From NCBI GenBank assembly GCA_023415655.1, contig JAEZKD010000220.1:1-64000 (forward strand): DNA of 64,000 nucleotides, in the 5' to 3' direction. The number at the start of each line of letters is the position of its first letter. Position 1 is the stretch's first letter. Made by a program: the position numbers and the translations under genes. Below are positions 54,009 through 61,188 of the stretch, in pieces. Under the pieces are notes generated by a model that had not been told where the DNA came from, ran no database searches, and saw only the letters and a program-made list of their open reading frames with translations. The DNA comes from Bacillota bacterium (GTDB lineage Bacteria; Bacillota; Clostridia; Lachnospirales; Lachnospiraceae).

Positions 54009-54080
54009 GTGTGCATTGTTGCCCTGTTTTTTAGGGCATTTTTAATTCATAGGAAATTCAGTTTCCTATGAATTAAAAAA
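54009..54080. repeat. Double-hairpin dispersed repeat, copy 2
   Basis: It reads GTGTGCATTGTTGCCCT at the left and ends in AATTAAAAAA. It has two stems, GCCCTG-T6-AGGGC and AATTCATAGGAAA / TTTCCTATGAATT. It differs from copy 3 (63252) at two positions. Confidence 0.85.
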
Positions 54081-54125
54081 AAGGAGCGATCGCTTTGCGA
54101 CCACCCCTCTGCTCATTTTTTCATT
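54081..54125 (-). terminator. Terminator of trmL
   Basis: On the minus strand an imperfect GAGC...GCTC stem with an inner GGTCGCAAAGCGATC hairpin is followed by TTTTTTTT, which is the edge of the dispersed repeat. Confidence 0.55.
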
Positions 54126-54130
54126 TACCA

Positions 54131-54631
54131 CTATTTTGCTTCATCCCAAGTATGATGATGAAGTTCTCCTAGCATTCTCATATCTTCAAAGTTATTCTGA
54201 CGTAACGCTTCGTACAAAACAACCGCTACCGAATTACCAAGATTTAAAGAACGGATATCTCCAATCATTGGGATACGGATACAGGTATCTTTATGCTCAA
54301 GTAAAATCTCTTCTGGAATACCAGCACTTTCTTTCCCAAACATAATAAAACAGTCTGGTTCATATGATACGTCGGTGTATACATGTCTTGCTTTCGTTGT
54401 TGCCATATAAATCTTTGCATTCGGATTCTTTTTAAGAAAGTCATTAAAATCATCATACACTGTGACCTCAAGATCTTTCCAATAGTCTAATCCTGCTCGG
54501 CGAATTTCCTTCTCATCTAGCTTAAATCCTAAAGGTTCAATTAGATGAAGCTTAGTCCCTGTTGCTACACAGGTACGACCTATATTACCTGTATTGGCTG
54601 GTATTTCTGGTTCAAATAATACAATATTCAT
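54131..54631 (-). CDS. trmL: tRNA (cytidine(34)-2'-O)-methyltransferase
   Basis: A 166-residue SPOUT methyltransferase. The family motifs are clear: NIVLFEPEIPANTGNIGRTCVATGT at the start, then MFGKESAGIPEEIL and IRIPMIGDIRSLNLGNSVAVVLYEALRQ, which form the SAM knot. It methylates the wobble ribose of tRNA-Leu isoacceptors, including a tRNA-Leu(TAA)-type acceptor such as the one at 63356. The start follows GAAAGGAT. It lies 33 bp after the CheX-like gene on the same strand. Confidence 0.93.
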   Translation of the reverse strand: MNIVLFEPEIPANTGNIGRTCVATGTKLHLIEPLGFKLDEKEIRRAGLDYWKDLEVTVYDDFNDFLKKNPNAKIYMATTKARHVYTDVSYEPDCFIMFGKESAGIPEEILLEHKDTCIRIPMIGDIRSLNLGNSVAVVLYEALRQNNFEDMRMLGELHHHTWDEAK

Positions 54632-54664
54632 CTCTACCGTATCCTTTCTAGCATGATCGGTAAT

Positions 54665-55135
54665 TTAGTTTTTCTTAATTGCAATGTTAATTTCTATCTT
54701 TTTGCTCTCCTCATAAACAAGAGGAACACAGATATTAGCTGCATAGTCATTTTTAAAGGTTACCGTACCTTTGCAAATGGTCGGAGGTGTAATATCAATC
54801 TCAATCCCCTTTGTAGAAAATACAGTTGCTGTATTTCCAAGTACCATATTACAAAGTTCAGAAATAGCACTCTCAGCTAATGCATCTAATTCTGATAATT
54901 GCATCATACACATCTTAGAAGCAATATCTAAAGCAACCGAATTATCAAAGCTTAAAATAACCTGCCCTGACATTTCTCCAGTAACTCCTAGCATGATGAG
55001 CAAGGATTGGTTTCCAAACACTGCATCCTTCGTATAAGGTTTGTCTATTTTGGTATCAACCTTAACTACATCTTTCAAGACTTTCGTAGCTGCAATTAAG
55101 AAGGGATTAATATAATCTGCACTAATAGCTCCCAT
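54665..55135 (-). CDS. cheX: CheX-like chemotaxis phosphatase
   Basis: A 156-residue CheX/CheC-family protein that may dephosphorylate CheY-P. It carries the fold MGAISADYINPFLIAATKVLKDV, the strand SGQVILSFDNSVALDIASKM, and the active-site helix AESAISELCNMVLGNTATVF, in which Glu and Asn form the ExxN pair of CheX. The single motif separates it from CheC. The start follows GGAGGT. It is 33 bp before trmL and is not in a che operon, although a chemoreceptor lies at 27.8 kb. Confidence 0.85.
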   Translation of the reverse strand: MGAISADYINPFLIAATKVLKDVVKVDTKIDKPYTKDAVFGNQSLLIMLGVTGEMSGQVILSFDNSVALDIASKMCMMQLSELDALAESAISELCNMVLGNTATVFSTKGIEIDITPPTICKGTVTFKNDYAANICVPLVYEESKKIEINIAIKKN

Positions 55136-55238
55136 CCTTAGACCTCCTATGTATCAATAACCTTCACTGGATATCGATCACTTATTAAGTTTACAGAACG
55201 ATTTTATCACAATTATACGCAATTAATCAACTATAATC

Positions 55239-56402
55239 TTAATTTCGATATTTCTTGACAAAAATCTCCATACGTCCTAGCGCTTCCTTTAGATTCTCGA
55301 TGGAGTATGCATAAGAAATACGTAAAAACCCTTCTCCACAATCACCAAATGCAGTCCCTGGAACGACAGCCACCTTCTCCTCCATCAACAATCGATTTGC
55401 AAATTCATCACTCGTCATTCCAGTACTCTTAATACATGGAAAAGCATAAAATGCACCATATGGTTCAAAACATTCCAAGCCCATATCACGCAGCTTCGTG
55501 ACTACATATCGACGTCTTTTATTATAATCCTCACGCATTCTTACGACATCACGGTCTCCGTTTTTCAATGCTTCAATTGCTGCATATTGGCTAGTCGTAG
55601 GTGCACACATAATTGCAAACTGATGAATCTTAGTCATCTGCTCTAGGATTTCCTTTGGTCCTGCTGCATACCCAAGTCTCCAGCCTGTCATTGCATAAGC
55701 CTTTGAGAAGCCATTAATTAAGATGGTTCTCTCCTGCATACCAGGTAAACTTGCAATGGAAACATGCTGATCCATATAGGTTAATTCACTATATATCTCA
55801 TCTGAGATAACAAACAGATCCTTTTCAATTACTACCTCAGCAATCTCTTGTAGTTCTTCTCTGGTCATAATAGCACCAGTTGGATTGTTTGGAAAAGGCA
55901 TGATTAAAATCTTTGTCTTTTCGGTAATTGCATCTAATAATTCTTGTTTTGTTAGTTTAAACTCATTCTCCTGTTTTAATTCAATGACCACAGGTTTTCC
56001 ATCTGCTAACGTAACACAAGGTAGATATGAAACATAGCTTGGTTGAGGTATTAATACTTCATCTCCCTCATCTACCATAGCACGAAGCGCAACGTCAATT
56101 GCCTCACTTCCACCTACGGTAACTACAATTTCATTTTTGTAATTATACGTCAATCCACATCGACGTTGTAGGTAATTCACAATTTCTTTTCTTAATTCTA
56201 GATGTCCTGCATTCGAGGTATAAAAGGTTCTACCTTTTTCTAAGGAATAAATTCCTTCCTCTCGAATGTGCCAAGGGGTATCAAAGTCTGGTTCCCCTAC
56301 ACCTAGAGAAATTGCATCTTTCATTTCGCTTACGATATCAAAAAATTTACGAATGCCGGACGGTTGAATATGTACGACTTTCTGATTCAGTGGGTTTCTC
56401 AA
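55239..56402 (-). CDS. PLP-dependent aminotransferase class I (aspartate/aromatic type)
   Basis: A 387-residue fold-type I aminotransferase. The PLP lysine is in INGFSKAYAMTGWRLGYAAG, preceded by MPFPNNPTGAIMTREEL and FVISDEIYSELTY, and the C-terminal Arg lies in FLRISYAYSIENL. It belongs to the subfamily with PatA and MalY-like enzymes, so aspartate, aromatic or other amino acids are possible. The TTG start overlaps the TGA stop of the Lrp gene (56399-56402), a coupling geometry that stands in for ATGA. It is under the Lrp-type regulator just upstream, which often controls an adjacent transaminase. Confidence 0.88.
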   Translation of the reverse strand: MRNPLNQKVVHIQPSGIRKFFDIVSEMKDAISLGVGEPDFDTPWHIREEGIYSLEKGRTFYTSNAGHLELRKEIVNYLQRRCGLTYNYKNEIVVTVGGSEAIDVALRAMVDEGDEVLIPQPSYVSYLPCVTLADGKPVVIELKQENEFKLTKQELLDAITEKTKILIMPFPNNPTGAIMTREELQEIAEVVIEKDLFVISDEIYSELTYMDQHVSIASLPGMQERTILINGFSKAYAMTGWRLGYAAGPKEILEQMTKIHQFAIMCAPTTSQYAAIEALKNGDRDVVRMREDYNKRRRYVVTKLRDMGLECFEPYGAFYAFPCIKSTGMTSDEFANRLLMEEKVAVVPGTAFGDCGEGFLRISYAYSIENLKEALGRMEIFVKKYRN

Positions 56403-56884
56403 GGTGTAATCAACATCCTTTCATCTTCAATTTCATTTACCAATGGTATTCCATGTTCTTTGTATTTCTTTAATACAAAATGGGTTGCGGTACTTAAAAT
56501 CGCCTCCATCGGTGCTAATTTACTAGATACAAACATAGCTACTTCTCGCATGCTCATACCATTGATTACAACCGTTAAATCAAATCCTCCAGACATCAAG
56601 TAAACGGATTCCACTTCTTCAAATTTGTAGATACGCTCAGCAATACGATCAAATCCCTGACCTCTTTGAGGTGTCACCTTAACCTCAATTAATGCAGTAA
56701 CTTTTTCACTTTCTGCTTTATCCCAATTAATTAGAGTTGGATATCCACAGATGATTGACTCTTCTTCCAGCTCTTTGATTGTGGCCGCGACCGCCTCCTC
56801 CTCTACTCCAAGCATAATCGCTAAATCCTTGGGCGTGAGTTTTGAGTTCTTATCAATCGCTTTTAAAATCTTTTCTCTCATCAT
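56399..56884 (-). CDS. Lrp/AsnC-family transcriptional regulator
   Basis: A 161-residue regulator with an N-terminal helix-turn-helix (KILKAIDKNSKLTPKDLAIMLGVEEEAVAATIKELEEESIICGYPTLINWDK) and a C-terminal RAM ligand domain (VTALIEVKVTPQRGQGFDRIAERIYKF, VYLMSGGFDLTVVINGMSM). Such proteins sense amino acids. The start follows GGAGAGGA. It overlaps the aminotransferase gene by 4 bp, so the pair forms one unit and probably regulates itself. The PurM-like gene lies 26 bp upstream. Confidence 0.92.
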   Translation of the reverse strand: MMREKILKAIDKNSKLTPKDLAIMLGVEEEAVAATIKELEEESIICGYPTLINWDKAESEKVTALIEVKVTPQRGQGFDRIAERIYKFEEVESVYLMSGGFDLTVVINGMSMREVAMFVSSKLAPMEAILSTATHFVLKKYKEHGIPLVNEIEDERMLITP

Positions 56885-56910
56885 GTCAAATCCTCTCCTT
56901 TTTTCTTATC

Positions 56911-57888
56911 CTAACATCTATACATATCATCACCTTTATAAGGTTCTAGATATCTAATTTCTTCTCCATTATCCAAAATCCTATCACTATCCTGTGTCAA
57001 ATATCCAACCACTGATGCCCTGATATTCATTTCTTCTAATGTTTCAACTAACTTTGCTCCATCTTTCACTACAAATAAAGAGCAGCCTAGCGAGAATAAC
57101 ACATAAGGATTCAAATCTAATATCTCACATAATTCAATCGTTTCCTGTGCTAATAATATATTCTGTAATGAGATTCTCAAACCACAATTTAAATAATCTC
57201 CTAATTCCCAAAGGGCCGCAAAAATACCCCCTTCAGAAACGTCATGTGCATACAGCCAGTCATTCGCTAAATTACACTGCTCTCTAACCGATAATTGTTT
57301 CATCATCGGTTGGATTCCCTGTAAAAATGCTTTACTAAATCGTTTCTGAAAGGTTTCTCTTTCCATTTCATAAATTCTTACGGTTCCTGCAAGTCCGGCC
57401 GTTCCAGCCATCACAATTTGATCGCCAGCTTCCCATTCTTTTTGATGATTACATAGCTCTTTTGTTCCTATGGCTTGAATGGTTAAAATATTATCCTGAG
57501 CATTCCCACTCCGAAAGGTTTCACCACCTAAAACCACCACATTATGCTCTTGGCATGCTGCAGTGATTAGACGCATCATTTGTTTTAGCTCTTTTTCAGA
57601 ACCTCCATAACGTAAGGTGAGCGATATCGTAATGCCCAATGGCTTTGCTTTTTGTATATATAAATTGTTCATCGCACGATGGAAGGTACTAATTACAAAT
57701 GTATCCGTCCTTCCCTCCATCGTTGCAACACTAGTCAAAAGATAACTTCCCTGTTCGAATTTGATCCCAGTTGCATCAACTCCAACCTTTGGCTTCTCAA
57801 TTTCTTTACTTAATACAGGTGATAATTCTTTGAGTACCGAACGCTTTAAAACGACTTCTTTTACTTTCCCAGCTGTTTTTGCTTTCAT
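56911..57888 (-). CDS. PurM/HypE-like AIR-synthase-fold protein
   Basis: A 325-residue protein of the PurM superfamily (AIR synthase, HypE, selenophosphate synthetase, ThiL). It carries the family's dimer-barrel start (VGVDATGIKFEQGSYLLTSVATME), a conserved GGET (VVVLGGETF) and the C-terminal VMAGTAGLAGTVRI and LYAHDVSEGGIFAALWELG. The last segment is the DxSEGG loop typical of the ATP site. There is no hydrogenase-maturation or purine operon here, so the specific reaction is open. It lies directly upstream of the Lrp-aminotransferase pair (26 bp), and may share that unit. Confidence 0.75.
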   Translation of the reverse strand: MKAKTAGKVKEVVLKRSVLKELSPVLSKEIEKPKVGVDATGIKFEQGSYLLTSVATMEGRTDTFVISTFHRAMNNLYIQKAKPLGITISLTLRYGGSEKELKQMMRLITAACQEHNVVVLGGETFRSGNAQDNILTIQAIGTKELCNHQKEWEAGDQIVMAGTAGLAGTVRIYEMERETFQKRFSKAFLQGIQPMMKQLSVREQCNLANDWLYAHDVSEGGIFAALWELGDYLNCGLRISLQNILLAQETIELCEILDLNPYVLFSLGCSLFVVKDGAKLVETLEEMNIRASVVGYLTQDSDRILDNGEEIRYLEPYKGDDMYRC

Positions 57889-57985
57889 AAACTCTTCCTT
57901 TCATTCTTACAGGAACGTCTATGTTAGCATTCCTTTGATTCAATAATTATGAGATAGTATACACCATTTCTACCACCCTTTCAAC

Positions 57986-58912
57986 CTACTTTTTCCCGAC
58001 AATCATATACTGTGGAGAGGGTTCATACTCACTATAATTGATTTTAACTCGTTCTACTTCCTTATGATTGATCGTGACAATCCGATATACTTCTGCTTTG
58101 TAACCAGTATATGCCGATTGCGTTACACATATATAATCTTTGGGTTTCGTTTCATCATATTCAACTACTGGTTCTCCTGGCGATATCTCTTCTAGTATCT
58201 TAGTCTCAAAGGATACGATCCGATTCTCATCTTTCACTTGCTTAATGGTACGTAACCGAAAAATGAGTGTATCATAGCTTGTAACCACACTTTCAATGAC
58301 AATCGGTGTCTCTAGTGAATTTAAGAATCGAAAATCCTTTAGATTTTCGGCAATGGCCGCATCTCTCCCAATTTGAATATAACTGACGGTCATAGAGTGT
58401 GGGTGTCGTTCTAGTACGGTAAGCTCTGCTTCCAATACCGCATTATATAGAGTTGTTGATACCTGACACACGCCACCTCCGTAACTATTGACTACTTTTC
58501 CATTTACTATAGTTCCAGCCGGATAATATCCATTTTCTTGGGTAAATGGAACCAAATACTTGCAAATAGAGAATTCCTCACCTGGATATACCACCACTTG
58601 ATGAATCTTTCTTGCCGCATTCTTTATATTCTTTTTTCTAGCCTCTGATGACTTTGAGAAGCTTGTACTAAATTCACCGATAATGTAATTCGCTTTAATT
58701 ATTATCTCTTTGGTACTCATCGGTGTTTGATTTGGATTCGTAATTACTTCTTCCGATGCTTCTACCACAGATGTTGGGCTTACTTTTTGTTGCACCTTCG
58801 TAGAGCTCCCCTCATCTAGTTGAGGCACTTCCTTTTCCTTTTGACATCCTTCCAACAAAAAAAACACAAAAAAAACAATAGTACATAGGATAAAATATCG
58901 GGTTTTTTTCAT
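57986..58912 (-). CDS. VanW-family lipoprotein
   Basis: A 308-residue exported protein. The signal peptide MKKTRYFILCTIVFFVFFLLEGC ends in a lipobox-like LEGC. A Thr/Ser/Val-rich linker leads to the VanW domain (YPGEEFSICKYLVPFTQENGYYPAGTIVNGK, SYGGGVCQVSTTLYNAVL, RHPHSMTVSYIQIGRDAA). A G5-like segment follows (KILEEISPGEPVVEYD). The function of VanW is unknown; it is named after glycopeptide-resistance clusters, which are not present here. The start at 58910-58912 is chosen because GGAGG lies 5 nt upstream; an in-frame ATG 35 codons earlier is not supported. Confidence 0.85.
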   Translation of the reverse strand: MKKTRYFILCTIVFFVFFLLEGCQKEKEVPQLDEGSSTKVQQKVSPTSVVEASEEVITNPNQTPMSTKEIIIKANYIIGEFSTSFSKSSEARKKNIKNAARKIHQVVVYPGEEFSICKYLVPFTQENGYYPAGTIVNGKVVNSYGGGVCQVSTTLYNAVLEAELTVLERHPHSMTVSYIQIGRDAAIAENLKDFRFLNSLETPIVIESVVTSYDTLIFRLRTIKQVKDENRIVSFETKILEEISPGEPVVEYDETKPKDYICVTQSAYTGYKAEVYRIVTINHKEVERVKINYSEYEPSPQYMIVGKK

Positions 58913-59035
58913 ATCAACCTCCATATTTAACTTATGTCTATTGTTTGACAATTTGATTAATCTTATGTATATTTTAATTGATAGCTCTGGTGCTAAAAGG
59001 TAGATAGCCTTAAACACCAGATGAATCCTTGCCTT

Positions 59036-59137
59036 TTATAAAAAGGAGGCAATTGTAGGTATTACCATGGCTGCAATGAGAACTACTACAATCACGATTG
59101 CAATCATGCGTTGTGTTTTTTTGCTTCTTAAATTCAT
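59036..59137 (-). CDS. 33-residue single-helix membrane peptide
   Basis: A short gene that reads MNLRSKKTQRMIAIVIVVV, then LIAAMVIPTIASFL and a TAA stop. It has a basic N-terminus and one membrane helix, so it should insert with the N-terminus inside. The ribosome site AGAGGTGAT lies at good distance, the start is ATG and the stop follows the helix directly, all of which favour a real gene. Small membrane peptides of similar size in Firmicutes include the stressosome anchor Prli42 and DUF4044 proteins; I cannot assign it to either. It lies between the VanW gene and the divergent 59184 gene. Confidence 0.6.
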   Translation of the reverse strand: MNLRSKKTQRMIAIVIVVVLIAAMVIPTIASFL

Positions 59138-59183
59138 TTGATCACCTCTTATTTGTTTACTATGAAAGAAAGGTCGTAATATT

Positions 59184-59807
59184 ATGCCAGTCATCCTAAT
59201 TTGTATTATTCTCTTTGTTCTTTGGCTTTCTTATGAAAGAAAGAAAGTGGATAAATCCGCAAAGAAAAAATCGGAAGAGTTTTGGAAACGTGAGCACGAA
59301 TCCAATTTAACCCGTCGTAAAGATTTGTCCAATCTTGATTATATCACAATTAACTACGAAAATCTCCCTTTTTTTGAAAATGTAGATTCTGAAATTCAGT
59401 ATGTCCAAGATCAGCTCATAAAATTAAAAGATGAAAAAATAGTTAATCTATCTGGTCTGTCCAATACGGATCTAAAACTAACTTACGGTTCTGCTAATAT
59501 CAATGAATTGTCTTTGTATGATCAGAACTATACCCTCCTCGTTCGTAATTTAAACAAATGGGCACAGTTACTTTATGCACAGAATAAAATAGCTGAGACA
59601 AAACAAGTTTTAGAATACGCTATTTCCATTGGTAGTGATATCTCACAAAGTTTCTTAACACTAGCAACCATCTATTTAGACGAAGGGAATCTAGAGCGTT
59701 TACAGTACCTAAAGGAAAGATCAGAACAAATTTCTTCACCACTCAAGATATCCTTGGTGGAAAAGCTTACTGCGATTTACGAGAAAGCATCCCATGCTCA
59801 AAAATAA
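59184..59807 (+). CDS. Membrane-anchored protein with helical repeats, unknown function
   Basis: I do not recognise a family. The 207-residue protein has an N-terminal membrane helix (MPVILICIILFVLWLSYE), a basic coil (RKKVDKSAKKKSEEFWKREHE), and a helical domain in which two segments resemble TPR units (QLLYAQNKIAETKQVLEYAISIGSD, SFLTLATIYLDEGNLERLQYLKER). The tail would face the cytoplasm. The start follows AAAGAAAGGT. Its last 41 bp overlap the 3' end of the convergent exonuclease gene. TPR-like regions suggest protein binding, but no partner is evident. Confidence 0.7.
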   Translation: MPVILICIILFVLWLSYERKKVDKSAKKKSEEFWKREHESNLTRRKDLSNLDYITINYENLPFFENVDSEIQYVQDQLIKLKDEKIVNLSGLSNTDLKLTYGSANINELSLYDQNYTLLVRNLNKWAQLLYAQNKIAETKQVLEYAISIGSDISQSFLTLATIYLDEGNLERLQYLKERSEQISSPLKISLVEKLTAIYEKASHAQK

Positions 59808-60513
59808 TACGATCGATGGTTTTGGAGGCTTTACTTTTTGTAAACTCATCCAAATTCTCTGGCACTGTTAATTGATGATAGGAAATCAGATCAAGCAAAT
59901 ACTTTTTCTGCTTTTTAGTCATCGGTTCTTGCTTTTTGGGTACAAAATGCATCAATTCTGGTATAAATGCCTCAGGATCCTTTTCCAAGAAATTTTCTTT
60001 TAACTTTTCATACAATTGCGCCGCTGCAATCGCATCCTCGATGGCTCGATGACTTCTTTCTCTTTGAATCTGATAATGTGCACACATAGAATCAAGGTTT
60101 TTACTTGGAAGCTCCATATGACAACGTCTAGAGATACGAAGCGTATCCAGTGCTCTACGCTCAAAACTTCGGTTCGCTCGAACTGCAGCTGCCTTAAGAA
60201 AGCTATGGTCAAAAGCTATGTTGTGTCCTAGAATTAGATCCTTCTCTTTAAAAGTTTGCATGTTTTCGGTACAAAAATCAAGAAACTTAAGAATCACTTC
60301 ACTCTCTTTTTCTTGTCCAAGTAACATCTCATCTGTAATCCCTGTTAACTTAACAATTCTCTCTGGTAGCTTCATACAAGGCTGAATTAGTTTTGAAAAT
60401 CGGGCAGTTTCTTTCCCTTCTTTCATAATAATTGCCCCGATTTCAATTATTTTATCCTCATTCGGATTCAGCCCTGTTGTTTCTATATCGATTGCCATAT
60501 ATACTTGATTCAT
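59767..60513 (-). CDS. DEDDh 3'-5' exonuclease (DNA polymerase III epsilon-like)
   Basis: A 248-residue exonuclease. Exo I reads YMAIDIETTGLNP (Asp and Glu), Exo II reads LILGHNIAFDHSFLKAAA, and Exo III reads RSHRAIEDAIAAAQLY with the His of the DEDDh class. A C-terminal extension (FVPKKQEPMTKKQKKYLLDLISYHQL) is not part of the nuclease fold. It may proofread DNA or degrade nucleic acid ends. Its ATG overlaps the stop of nth by 4 bp (ATGA), so they are co-translated. The end overlaps the convergent gene at 59184 by 41 bp. Confidence 0.88.
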   Translation of the reverse strand: MNQVYMAIDIETTGLNPNEDKIIEIGAIIMKEGKETARFSKLIQPCMKLPERIVKLTGITDEMLLGQEKESEVILKFLDFCTENMQTFKEKDLILGHNIAFDHSFLKAAAVRANRSFERRALDTLRISRRCHMELPSKNLDSMCAHYQIQRERSHRAIEDAIAAAQLYEKLKENFLEKDPEAFIPELMHFVPKKQEPMTKKQKKYLLDLISYHQLTVPENLDEFTKSKASKTIDRIIFEHGMLSRKSQ

Positions 60514-61160
60514 TTGTTTTTCCCCTTACAAAGATGAGCTAAAAAGCACTCATTGCATTTTGGATTTCTCGCAGTACATATACTTCTACCATGTGTAATA
60601 ATCTGTATATTATAAAGAATCCAATGTTCTTTTGGCAGCACCTTCATCAGATCAAATTCTATCTTTACTGGATCCTCTTCCTTCGTAAATCCAAGCTTTT
60701 TTGAGATTCTCTTGACGTGTGTATCCACAACAATGCTTGGTTCATGAAAGATATTCCCTCGAATTACATTCGCAGTCTTACGTCCAACCCCAGCAAGATT
60801 GGTTAGTGCTTCTAGATCGTTTGGTACTTCCCCTTGATACTCCTTTAGTAAGGTCTGCGTACATGAGATTATATTCTTTGCTTTGTTATGATAAAAGCCA
60901 GTGGAGTGTATGTCTCGTTCTAACTCCTTTAAATCAGCATTCGCAAATGCTTCCACTGAAGTATATTTTTGAAATAGATCTTTTGTAACTATATTTACGC
61001 GTTCATCGGTACATTGCGCACTTAGCATGGTTGCGATTAGTAATTGCCATGCATTCTCGTGATTTAGGTAACATTTATATTCGGTTGTATAATGCTCATC
61101 AAGTAGAGCCAATATAGCAGCAATTCGTTCTCTCTCCGCCTTCGTAATTCTACGTACCAT
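60510..61160 (-). CDS. nth: Endonuclease III, DNA glycosylase/AP lyase
   Basis: A 216-residue base-excision repair enzyme. The helix-hairpin-helix with the catalytic pair reads LTNLAGVGRKTANVIRGNIF followed by VVDTHVKRISKKLG (Lys in GRKTA and Asp in VDTH). The iron-sulfur cysteines are in CTARNPKCNECFLAHLC. It removes oxidised pyrimidines. The start follows GAAAGGA. It is followed by the exonuclease with a 4-bp overlap, a sensible repair pairing, and preceded after 28 bp by the radical SAM gene. Confidence 0.95.
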   Translation of the reverse strand: MVRRITKAERERIAAILALLDEHYTTEYKCYLNHENAWQLLIATMLSAQCTDERVNIVTKDLFQKYTSVEAFANADLKELERDIHSTGFYHNKAKNIISCTQTLLKEYQGEVPNDLEALTNLAGVGRKTANVIRGNIFHEPSIVVDTHVKRISKKLGFTKEEDPVKIEFDLMKVLPKEHWILYNIQIITHGRSICTARNPKCNECFLAHLCKGKNK

Positions 61161-61188
61161 ACTAAGTCCTTTCTATTTTCAATCAATC

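Larger units (their letters stand above)
53742..54130. other. Intergenic region between mutS2 and trmL with repeats
   Basis: No gene is convincing in 389 bp. From the left it holds the mutS2 promoter side, a hairpin AGTGTGC-TTT-GCACACT (53933-53949), an inverted piece of the dispersed repeat (53971-53986), the repeat copy 2 (54009-54080) and the trmL terminator. Confidence 0.6.

Noticed and set aside
53794..54045. 83-codon plus-strand frame between mutS2 and trmL
   Set aside because: It runs through the dispersed repeat and hairpins, has no ribosome site and no family resemblance.
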